In this document: positions 1 through 11,420 of the stretch, piece by piece
How positions within the stretch are numbered: the stretch's first letter is position 1
Layout of the letters: every line of letters starts with the position of its first letter
Assembly: GCA_003254905.1 (NCBI GenBank)
Contig: QANU01048639.1
Location: forward strand, 103,063 to 167,062
DNA from: Nissolia schottii
Taxonomy: Eukaryota; Streptophyta; Magnoliopsida; Fabales; Fabaceae
Direction: 5' to 3'
DNA: 64,000 bases
Notes under the pieces: model-generated
Seen by the model: the letters and a program-made list of their open reading frames with translations, nothing else
Database searches by the model: none
Told to the model about the DNA's origin: nothing
Program-made: the position numbers and the translations under genes

Positions 1-314
1 GCTGCTCCCTCAAGCTTCCTGGAAGCAAACTTGACCTTCTGTTGCTCCGTGCACGGAATATCTTCAAAGATCTGCTCCAATTTCCTAAGCCAGCCATGAA
101 CTAACTCAGGATCCATCACGCCTTCAAAGATTGGTGGATTAGCGCGTGAAAAATCCCAGAACTTTGTGGCCTCCAGCTCCTGCGCTGTCTGAGGTGTGCT
201 ACATTGGGCATTAGAAGCAGCCATCAACGTAGTGGCTTGTGCTATCTCCCGCAGAACATCTGCAAGGTCTGGGGACTCCGGAGTACGTTGTGTATTGTCC
301 CTGCGAGGTGGCAT
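1..314 (-). CDS. gag: gag, N-terminal part, of Ty3/gypsy element A (runs off left edge)
   Basis: On the minus strand an open frame starts at ATG 314-312 and stays open to base 1, about 104 codons. The visible peptide contains FWDFSRANPPIFEG and then GWLRKLEQIFEDI, the start of a Ty3/gypsy capsid domain of the Tekay/Del type, in which a WDF..NPP.F.G block precedes a WL..LE.IF block. Gag would form the cytoplasmic particle in which the element RNA is copied. The start lies about 155 bases after a tRNA-Met primer site (480-468), itself 2 bases from the end of LTR A, so the order LTR-PBS-gag is intact. The rest of gag and all of pol lie outside the window, so I cannot tell whether the element is intact. 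Confidence 0.85.
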   Translation of the reverse strand, partial: MPPRRDNTQRTPESPDLADVLREIAQATTLMAASNAQCSTPQTAQELEATKFWDFSRANPPIFEGVMDPELVHGWLRKLEQIFEDIPCTEQQKVKFASRKLEGA

Positions 315-467
315 ATCTAATATGTAGTACCTGTACAGTTTTGAGGTGATCAGTCTCAAGAAAGGCAAGTACACAGGAACTTAGCACATACCACTTAGCT
401 GGTCATACACCGTAATCATGCCCGAAAGCATAGTGCAGCTTAGTCCTCAGGCTCTTTTGGACCAACC

Positions 468-480
468 TGCTCTGATACCA
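468..480 (-). other. Primer binding site of element A (tRNA-iMet type)
   Basis: Read on the minus strand the bases are TGGTATCAGAGCA, the usual plant retrotransposon primer site complementary to the 3' end of initiator tRNA-Met. It sits 2 bases downstream of the LTR end at 483, which fixes both the orientation of element A (minus) and the LTR boundary. Confidence 0.93.
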
Positions 481-1727
481 AATGAAACACCCTAGCTAAC
501 TGTTTACCCGTACGTAGTAAACAATGCTCACTAGGTTGTTTGCTATCTGATCGGAATACCTTAGTCTGTAATTATCTTTTGGAAATAGTGGTTGCTTAAG
601 AAAATAAGGACCTATTTTAAACTTTGCACTTGTATCACATCAATACTAAAATAGAGCCATGCGTGGGAATGAAACATTATAACAAAGCAGATAACATTAT
701 TATAAATAGAACATGTAACATACATCCATTGGGTCCACCATACAAGGTCACATCATTGTATACATAGTAAGTACAATATAAATCACGTACACATAAACTG
801 TAATACTAAATACATAGATCAGAGTACATCAAATCAAAATACAAGGACTACTGCAATGCTACTCAGTAAGTCGTTAGCAAAATGTAAACATCTATCTAAC
901 TCCTAGCCGCTCATGGCTCAGCTGGCGGCTCATCTACATCCTCAAAGTAAGATTCATCCTCTTTTGTACCTGAATTCATAAAACAGTGGGGGATGAGAAC
1001 GGTAGGTTCTCAGTGGGAATAACCTTAGTTCCTGAGTCGTATATCAAATTATGTCGGACTTCAGGCTGCTCAGAGATCTCTAAATGAACATGCACACTAA
1101 ACAGCATACCATTTATTATCTGGCCTATCTGAACGGCTTTATCAGCATTATCATGTGACATGGGAACTACTCTTGCTTACTACGTTCTCGTGCTGATTAG
1201 CACTTCATGAATATACATAACCATCTCGAGCGTGCTCTTGACGGTACGGCATAACAACAGAAATAGACATTTAGAATAATCAGGATACATTCAGCATTCA
1301 ATTCAGCATAACAGAATCAGCCAAATATAAGTAGCAACGTCATCAGCATGAACATGGCAGGTTTGTCAGAATCACATGTCTAACCGAATGTAACAACATA
1401 ATAACATGGAGCAGCATAACAGAATAACGGCATAACGGAATACAGCAGCATAATAGAATACAGCAGCATACAGAATAGCAGTATATAGCAGCATAACAGA
1501 ATAACGGTATTGATAAGTGCCTAATTTGCACAAACTTGACCTATCAAAATGGCACTTATTTGTTATATTTTTAATGAATTATCTAGTTAATTTCCCGTAT
1601 TTTGTAGGTTTTAAATATATTTTGAAGAATGGATGCAAGTAGTTTAATTGAAGAATAATCCCATGAAGAAGGGAAGAAAAGGGCAGAATTGGAAAAGATC
1701 TTAAAAAGAAGATTCTGGACGAAGGCA

Positions 1728-2010
1728 TCGCTCAGCGATGAACATTAATCGCTCAGCGCATAAAGAGGAATCGCTCAGCAATGTTACCTGTATCGCCCAG
1801 CGAAAGTAAGTCGGCAAGCCACTTGCACCAGCGCCATCATTGAGCCAGCTGGAGCCAACTGGACCCAGCCAATCATAGCGTGCCACGTCAGCACCACCTG
1901 CAAAAAGCTGCCGAGCATTTAATGCAAAGTACAATCGGTCAGCGATAGTGCGTCGCCGCCCAGCGATAAAAGCTTAATCGCTCAGCGATGGTACCAAAAT
2001 CGCTGAGCGA
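1728..2010 (+). promoter_or_regulatory. TCGCTnAGCGA dyad array in U3 of element 1 (5' LTR)
   Basis: About eight exact or near copies of TCGCTCAGCGA lie in 283 bp just upstream of the TATA box. Clear copies begin at 1728, 1749 (shortened), 1978 and, as its reverse complement TCGCTGAGCGA, at 2000. The motif is a perfect inverted repeat around one central base, the form expected of a site for a dimeric DNA-binding protein. A regulatory role is inference; the repetition and position are seen directly. The 3' LTR repeats the array at 6994-7276. Confidence 0.6.
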
Positions 2011-2028
2011 CGGAACCCAAAATCTGCC

Positions 2029-2036
2029 TATAAATA
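2029..2036 (+). promoter_or_regulatory. TATA box of element 1 5' LTR
   Basis: TATAAATA in the context GCCTATAAATAGAGG, conserved at the same place in all copies of the family (7295-7302 in the 3' LTR, 27791-27798 in the solo LTR) and in element 2 (11413-11420, 17345-17352). Transcription probably begins roughly 30 bases downstream. Confidence 0.8.
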
Positions 2037-3134
2037 GAGGAGGCCGTGCCCACTCCGAAGCATACCTTTCCCCCCTCCATTCTTCACCTCTTTTACACAT
2101 TTTCTTTGTACTTTGAAGCTTAGTTTAGTTTAGATTAGGTTAGGAACAAAGACGAGGCTTGTGAAGGAGCCGGAAATCGAGGAAGCTTGGCGAAGCCATG
2201 GCCATGATAGCGTGAGAACGTGTCATGGTAAGTGCCTAAACCTTGCCTCCGAGATTCTCTTGTAAGATGGGTTCCTAACCCTCTTTTTGTTGGGATTTTG
2301 ATTACTATTGTAGTTTGCTTGTATCCATGTAACTATTACATATGAATCTATCTTTTTCTTATGATTTGCTTGAATGATTTCATGCCTAATGCTAGTTTTG
2401 TTTAGTGTTTTGATTCTTGATTTGGGACTTATTTACATGAACGAAAGTTATGCTAATTAGGTCATAACCAAATTAAAATCAATAATGCTATGCTTAACTA
2501 GAACCTAGACTTGAACGTTGTGAACGAAAGTTACAATCATTAGAGTCTGACCTAAATCATTTCATCTAACCTTGTTGCCGTAACTGGAATAAAGATTAGC
2601 CGTTTTAACATCTGGATTAATGCTGGCGTACTTTGTTAAGCTCGTGTGCGAAAGTGACAGTTTAACAAAGGAAACCTGTGATCTTGTCATGCGCGAAAGT
2701 GATGACAAGTTAAGAACTGGTGGCGGGCAATCAATTGATAGTTCTATGTAATAAGTAACTGGATGCATGAAACTATGATGTGATTAAAATTCCCAACAAG
2801 CTCCGGAACTACCTCTGATTTGTTTCCTATTTTATTTTCCTGCCTTTTATTTATTTAGTTTATTTAAATATAAATCAAACCACAAATCTTTCACCTCATT
2901 GTTTAATTAAATAAACTCAAGAACGGTATTTTTACAACTCCCTGTGGGATCGACCATACCCTATACTGCAATTGGATTCCTTTGGAATCTGAAAGCCGTA
3001 AGTAGGTATGTATATAAATATTTAATTTGAATGACAAAAAGCGCAGATAAGCTTTCTAAGAGATTGGCACGGTTGTGACAAACTTAAGCTGTGCCAAGAT
3101 CCTAGAAAGTGGTCAAAAAGGCTTTTATCAAATT

Positions 3135-3152
3135 TGGCGTCGTTGCCGGGGA
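3135..3152 (+). other. Primer binding site of element 1 (tRNA-Asp type)
   Basis: TGGCGTCGTTGCCGGGGA is complementary, with one mismatch, to the 3' end of plant tRNA-Asp (the perfect form TGGCGCCGTTGCCGGGGA is present in element 2). It lies 4 bases after the 5' LTR. Confidence 0.9.
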
Positions 3153-3312
3153 ATTGCGTCAAAAATACATTGCTTGAGTTTTGTTTAGTTAAACAATTGT
3201 GAATATTTGTAATATATTGTATAGTCCTTATTTTCGTTATTTTTTTAACTATTTCGGTATTTTGTGAACTCTTGTTTTGATCTTATTTGGCTAGTGTGAA
3301 TTTTCTTAGCAA

Positions 3313-4758
3313 TTGCGAGGTAAGACTTCAAAAGACCAATTGTTGTTTGACCCTAAAATTGAAGCTACTTCAAGGAAGAACAGGAAAAAGAAGAAAAAGC
3401 ACTTAGCCAAACAAAGAGAAGAACAAGAAATAACTTCATCAACATCTTCTTCAACCAACCTAGGAGAAACCATGGCCAAATCAACTGGAGCTGGTGGAGC
3501 TGGCACCAATACAGGAGCCAGCGATAATAGGGGATTTGTTAATTTTACCCCTAGAAATATTATTTGAATGTGCAGAACTACTGGAGCTCAAAGACAACCT
3601 CAGATGCAACCTGGTTTAGTACAATTATTATATGCTAACCCTTTCGCAGGTTTGGATCATGAGGATCCGTATGCTCACTTAACAAAATTTTATGAACTCT
3701 GTGGGACTGCGGGAATGTCCGACGCCGATGAAGAATCAATCTTTTTAAGGATGTTTCCCCTGACCTTGATCGGAAAAGCTAAGGAGTGGTTGCTAGATCA
3801 GCCACAAAACATTTTGTCAAATTGGGATCAACTGGAAGAAAAGTTTTGTGCCAGGTATTTTTCTCAGTCTAAATTTATGGATTTAAAGACTGCTATTGCT
3901 ACATTTGTGCAGGCACCGGGAGAAAGTCTCTGTGAAGCCTGGGAACGATATAAATCCATGCTGAGAAAGTGCCCAAATCATGGGTTTGATCCACTCACAC
4001 AAATCCACATCTTCCGCAACGGACTCCAACAACAGCACAAACTGATGCTGGACGCTGCTGCCGGTGGACAAATCATGTCCAAAACGCCGGAGGAGGCTAT
4101 TTCTATCATTGATTCCATGGCCTTAACAGACCAACAAGGCCAGTATAACAGAGGTCCCAAGAGAGGATGAGTGCTTCAGTTAGGACCCAACGATGCCATT
4201 CTTGCTCAACACAAGCAACGCCAACAACAGGTGGACGAGTTGAAGAAAGCCATGAATGAGTTGCCAAAACAAATTAGAGAAGCTCGCGATGCGAAAAGGT
4301 AACAGGTATTCTTTTGTGAAATTTGTAATGGTGATCACCCGTCCAATATTTGCCATTTCAAGGAAGAAGAAGTACACTTCCTTGAGAATCAGCCACGACC
4401 GCCCTATCAAAACAATTTCCAAAGGGGGCCGAATCAAAATTTTAATCAGCCATGGAGGCAAGAAGCTGGATCGTCATTTAGAGCCCCGCAACAGCCATAC
4501 CAACCACCCCGCCAATATCAGAACCAACCACTTGTGCATCCAAGTTCTAAAATAGAGGAAACGTTCAATCAATTTATGCAACAATCAATGATGAATCAAA
4601 AGAATAACGAAGCCTCTATTAGGAACTTGGAGACACAATTAGGACAATTGGCTACTGATATAGCGGAACTGAAAAAGAAAAGATTTACGGCCAATCCGGA
4701 GCTGAACCCCAAGGACTCTTGCCATGGGAGGAGGATTGATGATGATGAAGAGAGCTAG
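3313..4758 (+). pseudogene. gag: gag of element 1, broken by three in-frame stops
   Basis: One frame runs from 3313 to the stop at 4758 and can be aligned throughout with gag of element 2. The expected start codon has become TTG, and stops occur at 3565-3567 (TGA), 4168-4170 (TGA) and 4300-4302 (TAA). Capsid-domain blocks are clear: GLDHEDPYAHLTKFYELCG, FPLTLIGKAKEWLLDQP, YFSQSKFMDLK and GLQQQHKLMLDAAAGG. A knuckle of the form C-x2-C-x3-H-x4-C (CEICNGDHPSNIC) follows the third stop. The C-terminal and protease part found in element 2 is absent. At the first stop element 2 keeps Arg (CGC), so an Arg codon such as CGA turning into TGA would fit a methylated-CpG change. This copy cannot make full Gag. 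Confidence 0.9.
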
Positions 4759-6776
4759 AAAGAGAAATGTGTCAGGCTAACGACGTTAAACAAAGCGCTG
4801 TCTGGGAGGCAACCCAGAGTTCTGTAAGTTTTATTAGTAGTTTATTAAATTTGAAGGTTATTTAATTTAAGGTGTTAAGAACAATTTTTATAAAAGATGG
4901 TGAAAAAGGAAGGTTTTCTTAAATCATGTAATTAGGATTGAAATCCGAAAGTGCTAATCTTTTTCAATTAAGCTTAAATCGAAGCACTTTAATTTCAAAC
5001 TTAATCACTGATTTTGGACCTTTACACTTGTTTAAAAAAGGTGCATATGCTTTAATTGAAAAAGGATTCTTATTTGGTTAAGAAATGATAAGTAATTTGA
5101 AAGAAAAGAATCTTTTCAAAAAGCACCTTAAGATGTTTATTTTGAATCCATAAATCATTGTGGGAAATTCTGTCCACACTAGTGGGAACTTTTGTCCACT
5201 TAAGCGGGAACTTCTGTCCGCAAAGTTGTAGGAAATTCTGTCTACAACAAGGATTCAAAATAAAAACATGATCTCTCTAATGCTACTTGGAAGAAAGGAA
5301 GTTTTCTTTGATTGTTTTTGCAGGTCGGAAAACAACCAAAGGCGTTTCCTAAAAACCACAAAAGAGAGACACACTTCTAGAGGACGAAGAGCATGATTCC
5401 TCAAAGAGGATGAGCCTCTATCTCCTCAATACATTGAAGCAAGATGAAGTAGTTCGAACAATTACGGAGAAATTACATCACAAAGGCTACTTCAAAGAAA
5501 TTCACCATGAACAGGGAGTCTTTTAATTTCTAAGCACCTTAATTAATTAATTTCCTTAGTAGTTTAATATGTGCTTAAGAATTGTTTGTTTAAAAACAAA
5601 ATAGTAGTTTATTTTGCGTGGTTTGATGCATGAACAAAACATATATCATGAATTGATTGTTTCAATATCCATAATAGACTTTGTGATTCATAGATACCAT
5701 GAAAATGTTCATTATGCATTTTTACTTGTTTTGCATAAGCATAACCTTGAAAATGTTTTGAAATCAAGGAAATTAACCCTAAACTTATGTGAAGGAGTGA
5801 GCCAAACACTTAGTGAGAAGAGAGAATCACCATTGTTTTTGCACAATTGAATTTGTTTGAGTCTCTATTTTGATAAATTGTATGGAAATAATAGGAAATG
5901 ATCAAGGCATTTTGTTCTTTAGAATTTAACCCACTTGGCCAAATAAAACCAACCTTTAATTAGGAACATCCTTTGCACCCCATTTGAGCCTAACACGAGA
6001 AAATTTTTGTTCATAGTCCCCGAGCCATAAAAAGAAAAACAATGTTATCCCTTAATATCCGGAATTAAGAGAGCATTTAAAAATGGATTATGTGCACAAA
6101 TTTAAGTCAGGGGGAGACAAGGAAGGAAAAAGTGGGAAAGTGCAAAGGAGAAGATAAAAAAGAACAAAATCAAGAAAAGAAGAACACATTCTATCCCAAA
6201 ACAAATAGAAGAAAAAGAAACAAAAGGGGGATAGTGACAAAAGAAAATAAGGTGAAAAAGGGTGAAAAAAGAAAAATGGGAGATTGTTGAAAAAGAAAAG
6301 AAGTAACAACAAAGGAGTTGGTTTTCAAATTTCTCTCTTGATTCATATTTGCATATCCAGAAAAACCAATGTTCTTTGTAGCCTGGCCCCATTACAACCC
6401 TTAAAAAGTCCTTTGTGATCCTTGCATGACCATACTATGAATTGAATAGGTGAGACAGGTAACAAATTTAAATTGTTGTGATTCAGTGGTGATATTGAGC
6501 GTAAACACTCACCCCAAATTAGCCCACTGGCGATTGAGTGCATAAAAACAATTTCCTTGGTGGAAAAGACATTGGATAGTGTGATTTGCTTATGTTATTC
6601 AAGTAATTGTGCATTTGACTTGTTCAGGTTCTATGATGTCTCACTGGTCTCAAGCTTAAACTGTTTGAAGCATTTCAATTCATTGCATTAACCGAATGTT
6701 CGTAAGCATTAATCTCTTGTAAAATGACTCTACTACCTCTTGTTTGAGGACAAACAAGGTCTTAAGTCAGGGGGAG
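4759..6776 (+). other. Non-coding 3' interior of element 1, with hairpin and polypurine tract
   Basis: No believable coding frame. Directly after gag is a block GACGTTAAAC...CTGGGAGGCAACCCAG (hairpin at 4802-4817) that recurs in elements 2 and C. The rest is A/T- and purine-rich and matches element 2 (15301-16826) in order, so it is an inherited part of the family rather than random sequence. Near the end CTTGTTTGAGGACAAACAAG can fold on itself, followed by the polypurine tract GTCAGGGGGAG (6766-6776) that touches the 3' LTR and would prime plus-strand DNA. Confidence 0.75.
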
Positions 6777-8395
6777 TGATAAGTGCCCAATTTGCACAAA
6801 ATTGACGTATCAAAATGGCACTTATCTGTTATATTTTTAACGAATTATCTAATTAATTTTCCGTATTTTGGAGGTTTTAAATATATTTTGAAAAATGGAT
6901 GCAAGTAGTTTAATTGAAGAATAATCCCATGAAGAAGGGAAGAAAAGGGCAGAATTGGAAAAGAGCTTAAAAAGAAGATTCTGGACGAAGGCATCGCTCA
7001 GCGATGAACATTAATCGCTCAGCGCATAAAGAGGAATCACTCAGCGATGTTACCTGTATCGCCCAGCGAAAGTAAGTCGGCAAGCCACTTGCACCGGCGC
7101 CATCATTGAGCCAGCTGAAGACAAGTGGAACCAGCCAATCACAGCGTGCCACGTCAGCATCGGCTGCCAAAAGCTGCCGAGCATTTAATGCAAAGTACAA
7201 TCACTCAGCGATAGTGCGCCGCCGCCCAGCGATAAAAGCTTAATCGCTCAGCGATGGTACCAAAATCGCTGAGCGACGGAACCCAAAATCTGCCTATAAA
7301 TAGAGGAGGCCGTGCCCACTCCGAAGCATACCTTTCCCCCCTCCATTCTTCACCTCTTTTACACATTTTCTTTGTACTTTGAAGCTTAGTTTAGTTTAGA
7401 TTAGGTTAGGAACAAAGACGAGGCTTGTGAAGGAGCCGGAAATCGAGGAAGCTTGGCGAAGCCATGGCCATGATGGCGTGAGAACGTGTCATGGTAAGTG
7501 CCCAAACCTTGCCTCTGAGATTCTCTTGTAAGATGGGTTCTTAACCCTCTTTTTGTTGGGATTTTGATTACTATTGTAGTTTGCTTGTATCCATGTAACT
7601 ATTACATATGAATCTATCTTTTTCTTATGATTTGCTTGAATGATTTCATGCCTAATGCTAGTTTTGTTTAGTGTTTTGATTCTTGATTTGGGACTTATTT
7701 ACATGAACGAAAGTTATGCTAATTAGGTCATAACCAAATTAAAATCAATAATGCTATGCTTAACTAGAACCTAGACTTGAACGTTGTGAACGAAAGTTAC
7801 AATCATTAGAGTCTGACCTAAATCATTTCATCTAACCTTGTTGCCGTAACTGGAATAAAGGTTAGCCGTTTTAACATCTGGATTAATGCTGGCGTACCTT
7901 GTTAAGCTAGTGTGCGAAAGTGACAGTTTAACAAGGGAAACCTGTGATCTTGTCATGCGCGAAAGTGATGACAAGTTAAGAACTGATGGCGGGCAATCAA
8001 ATGATAGTTCTATGTAATAAGTAACTGGATGCATGAAACTATGATGTGATTAAAATTCCCAACAAGCTCCGGAACTACCTCTGATTTGTTTCCTATTTAA
8101 TTTTCCTGTCTTTTATTTATTTAGTCTATTTAAATATAAATCAAATCACAAATCTTTCACCTCATTGTTTAATTAAATGAACTCAAGAATGGTATTTTAC
8201 AACTCCCTGTGGGATCGACCATACCCTATACTGCAATTGGATTCCTTTGGAATCTGAAAGCCGTAAGTAAGTATGTATATAAATATTTAATTTGAATGAC
8301 AAAAAGCGCAGATAAGCTTTCTAAGATATTGGCACGGTTGTGACAAACTTAAGCAGTGTCAAGATCCTAGAAAGTGGTCAAAAAGGCTTTCATCA
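6777..8395 (+). repeat. Element 1, 3' LTR
   Basis: It starts TGATAAGTGCCC directly after the polypurine tract and ends GGCTTTCATCA; 1,619 bp. It carries the dyad array (6994-7276) and TATA box (7295-7302). The GGTAT duplication follows at 8396-8400. Confidence 0.95.
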
Positions 8396-8737
8396 GGTAT
8401 ACAGCAGCATAACAGCATAAGTGTTATTCCCACCATAGTAATGTCCTCTGTTGACACTAGTATGACGGAATAACCTTGCACCCTCAGTATAGGCCGACAC
8501 TGTCTAGACCTTCCTGCGTTTGGCTTCCACCTGTCGTGTGGCCCCTCGGGACCCCTCGACAGTGGGCGGATATTGTACCCCCACCTAGGCTTGCCCCCTT
8601 TCGACAATGCAAAGGCGTGGTAACCGCACACCTCCAGGTATGCCATATCGACACCACCTGTGGCGGGCTTCCACATTCAGGAAGCCTAGACCTCCTGAAA
8701 TGAGATCATAGTGGCTCACGTGATCACGGCCTTTTCA

Positions 8738-8862
8738 GCATGTGGCTTATAGCCATTTTAGTATTGGGGCATTTAGCCCTTTTCAGCATGTGACATATAG
8801 CCAGGTTTCAGCAGCATTGGGCATTGGCCCTTGTTCAGCAGCATTGGGCATTGGCCCTTGTT
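8738..8862 (-). repeat. Mini-hairpin and 29-bp tandem repeats in LTR A
   Basis: Short self-complementary words follow one another: TGGCTTATAGCCA, GGGGCATTTAGCCC, then two copies of GGGCATTGGCCC inside a tandem unit of about 29 bp. The A-family solo LTR has the same array with different stems (41362-41465). See the findings on covarying hairpins. Confidence 0.7.
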
Positions 8863-9189
8863 CAGTAGCATTTTCAGCATTTTGAGTACCTGCACCACAA
8901 CATACTTGTACATGCAACATGGCATACTTGTTCCCTATGGCTCATTTCAGAATCTTTATTTATCTCAGATTTATATCTAGTCCTTTGACTTGGTTCAGCA
9001 TGAATGCATGAAGAACTACAGATTACATCTCAGACTACACATCGTTTACAGATTCATCTACAGCCTATACTTCACGTGTTCACTTACATTCACATACAAC
9101 ATGAATTACATACATTTCAATTTTCACTCATATCTACAGCACCAAACAGCAGATTATGTGCCTCAAGAGGAGTTCCATGAAACATTCTG

Positions 9190-9470
9190 GTCTCAAGCCG
9201 CTTAGCGGTTTGAGCTATAGCGCTCAGCGCCGGTCACAGCTCCGCTCAGCAATAGGAGCTCTCATCGCTCAGCGGTAAGAATCCCTTCGCTCAGCGGTCT
9301 GACAGCTTTTTGAAATATCTCCACCGACTTTTATCCTTTAAAAAATATCTTTTCAGACTTTCCACGTAACCCTCAAACTGCTCAGCGGTAACCGCCTACC
9401 GCTCAGCGCTGAGGTTCACAGCAGTTCGCTCAGCGGCGCCAGAGCATCGCTCAGCGGCCACTGGGCGAAA
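9190..9470 (-). repeat. CGCTCAGCG cluster in LTR A
   Basis: Many copies of (T)CGCTCAGCG(G/A/C) in about 280 bp, for example at CCGCTCAGC, TCGCTCAGCGG and TACCGCTCAGCGC. The A-family solo LTR repeats the cluster at 41755-41857. The core is that of the elements 1/2/C dyad, but the flanks are unrelated. Confidence 0.7.
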
Positions 9471-10427
9471 CTTGGAAACCGAATACACCATTTCTTCCAT
9501 TTTTCCTTCCTTGCTTCCATGGAACCCTGCATGAGTTTTACACACAATTCAAGCATAATAATCCTATCTAATCCAGGTCACAAGACCCTTCAGAATTGTC
9601 TTCCTAAGTCCTAACATCATTTCTAACATATATGTCCATAAGATCACTTAATCATCAAACATACATACAATCACATAAAACTCATTCACCATCAAAGAGG
9701 TGAGGAACTAGAGTTACCCACTTCCTCAAGAACTTGTTGATGCTAGAAGGATGAGGAAATCAAGCCTTGCTTGCTTGATGGAAGCCTTCTTGACCTAACA
9801 TGACAACATGAGCATAATTAGGAAAACCTAGGTTATGGGACTTTGATTTCCCAAGAGATGAGAAGATAATCTTACTTGCTTGCACTCTTGATGAATTTTA
9901 AGAGAATTAAAGTGATGAAAACAATGGTTGATGATTGAACTTGGTGGATTTGGAAGCTTGGAAGCCTTGGAATCCTAGGAAAAAGAAATGAATCAGCTTT
10001 GGTGTGTTTTGTGGGGGAGGGCAGCCGTGGCTTTTTCTTAGTCCATTGGCCATTCATATTTCCAATTTTGCCCTTAGTGAGGTTTAGGTCATGTTTGTTC
10101 ACTAATTATTTATGTCCGGACGTCCTAAAAATATTCCGGATATACCATTGTGACCTATTAATGATCCTTGTTAATATTCAAATCTTAGATGACATATTCT
10201 TGAATTTATTTCCATAGGAATATATTTTACAGATTCCTGTGAGTCGTGGTTAAATTGCGATACAACCCTAATTTCGACCCGAACGTCACCGGACGTCACG
10301 AGATCGCATAATTATTATTTTAACCAACATTACACAACTAAGATCAGTTCTTGAATTTTATTCCATTTCTAGTATTTATCATTATCATATGACATATTAA
10401 CGAAGGGGAAAAAGTTGGGTTGTTATA

Positions 10428-10894
10428 CTCAGCGTTACCTAACATTTCATTACTCAGTTATGTTCTAGGCCACTCAGGAGATCTTTAGGTGTTCATGCAT
10501 ACTAAACTCCTACTGATTATTATATTTTGTCTAGGTCCTGAGTAGCTTTATCTAGTTTACTAGGTGACTGGGGTTCTCTAATCTTGTCATTATCTAGGGT
10601 TTCATGCTTATTAACCTTTTTCGCTTGAGTGAAGTGATACCCGATCACCTACTCCCATCCTCTATGACTTTTATATAGACCGTCTCGAGAGTTCTCTTGA
10701 CGGTACTTATAGTACATACATACATACATACATACATACATACATACACACACACATACATACATACATACATACGTACGTACATACATATATCATATAG
10801 CTTATGCATGAGGGAACATAGACTCTCTTACGCACGATGTGGGTGTGTCTTTCTTCGTATTATCGTACATCCGCCTCCTTCGTAGTTGCGACCC
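10428..10894 (-). mobile_element. LTR-D segment 1 (Tekay-like LTR, minus strand)
   Basis: The segment aligns with LTR-B from about 23040 to 23400: shared words include CAGGAGATCT, GTGTTCATGCA, CCTGAGTAGCTTTATCTA, GACCGTCTCG and a CTCTTACGC block. It is the target into which element A (left) and element 2 (right) inserted. An ACAT/CATA microsatellite lies inside (10714-10792). Confidence 0.75.
10714..10792. repeat. (CATA)n microsatellite
   Basis: About 80 bp of imperfect ACAT/CATA repeats with some CACA and CGTA units, inside LTR-D. A second tract of the same kind (18575-18666) lies on the other side of element 2. Confidence 0.95.
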
Positions 10895-11112
10895 TGATAA
10901 GTGCCCAATTTACACAAATTTTGACCTATCAAAATGGCACTTATCTATTATATTTTTAAACGAATTATCTAATGAATTCCTCTTATTTTGTAGGTTTATA
11001 ATATATTTTGAAGATGGATGCAAGAAGCTTAAATTAATAATAATCCCATGAAGAATGGAAGAAAAGGGCAGAATTGGAAAAGAGCTTAAAGAGAAGGTTC
11101 TGGACGAAGGCA

Positions 11113-11394
11113 TCGCTCAGCGAATATCATTCATCGCTCAGCGCATAACGAATAATCGCTCAGCGATAAAACCCTAATCACTCAGCGAACTTAAGTCGGC
11201 AAGCCACTTGCACCGAAGCCATCATTGAGCCAGCTGGAGCCAACTGGAACCAGCCAATCACAGCATGCCACGCCAGCACCGCCTGCAAAAAGCTGCCGAG
11301 CATTTAATGCAAAGTACAATCGCTCAGCGATAGTGCGCCGTCGCCCAGCGACAACAACTTAATCGCTCAGCGATAATACAAAATCGTTGAGCGA
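11113..11394 (+). promoter_or_regulatory. TCGCTnAGCGA dyad array in U3 of element 2 (5' LTR)
   Basis: Repeated TCGCTCAGCGA-like words from 11113 up to TCGTTGAGCGA at 11384-11394, 18 bases before the TATA box. The 3' LTR copy is at 17045-17326. Three of the nine LTR-to-LTR differences hit this array, two of them at C/G positions in CpG. Confidence 0.6.
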
Positions 11395-11412
11395 CGGAGA
11401 CCAATTTTTGCC

Positions 11413-11420
11413 TATAAATA
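11413..11420 (+). promoter_or_regulatory. TATA box of element 2 5' LTR
   Basis: TATAAATA in the context GCCTATAAATAGAAGGAGG; duplicated at 17345-17352 in the 3' LTR. Confidence 0.8.

Larger units (their letters stand above)
1511..3130 (+). repeat. Element 1, 5' LTR
   Basis: It starts TGATAAGTGCC and ends GCTTTTATCA, 4 bases before the primer site. U3 holds the dyad array (1728-2010); a TATA box (2029-2036) lies about 20 bases past its last copy. The same layout recurs in the 3' copy and in the solo LTR at 27263. Confidence 0.95.
1511..8395 (+). mobile_element. Element 1: non-autonomous LTR retrotransposon (gag only), Athila/Tat-related
   Basis: This is a complete LTR-to-LTR element of 6,885 bp inserted in LTR A. 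Both sides carry the perfect 5-bp duplication GGTAT (1506-1510 and 8396-8400). LTRs start TGATAAGTGCC and end TTTATCA or TTCATCA; they are 1,620 and 1,619 bp long and clearly more diverged from each other than those of element 2. Internally there is a tRNA-Asp primer site, a decayed gag frame, a long non-coding stretch and a purine tract (GTCAGGGGGAG) touching the 3' LTR. No protease, reverse transcriptase, RNase H or integrase remains. By comparison with element 2 the protease-bearing segment is missing after residue motif NPKDSC (about 4725). Confidence 0.95.
483..10427 (-). mobile_element. 5' LTR of Tekay-like element A, split by element 1
   Basis: The plus-strand start TGAAACACCCTAG and the end near GGGTTGTTATA match the two ends of the A-family solo LTR at 39988-42835 (TGAAACACCC ... 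GTTGTTACA). Here the terminal CA has become TA. Element 1 with its 5-bp duplication (1511-8400) interrupts it; without that the LTR is about 3.06 kb. On the minus strand it is the 5' LTR, followed by the primer site and gag. Internal features are a CAGCATAACAGAATA-like tandem stretch (about 1400-1505), a mini-hairpin array (about 8738-8862) and a CGCTCAGCG cluster (about 9190-9470). The right end abuts LTR-D, into which the element inserted; the 5 bases beyond it are CTCAG, and the partner duplication would lie left of the window. Confidence 0.87.

Noticed and set aside
1728..2010. Regularly repeated short motif, considered as a CRISPR-like array
   Set aside because: Spacing is irregular, the unit is too short, and the setting is a plant LTR.
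3135..3152. tRNA-Asp-like sequence, considered as a tRNA gene
   Set aside because: Only the 18-base primer complement is present, directly after an LTR.
6088..6392. Phe/Ser-rich open frames in element 1, considered as an envelope-like gene
   Set aside because: They are antisense to purine-rich DNA and not conserved as a frame in element 2.
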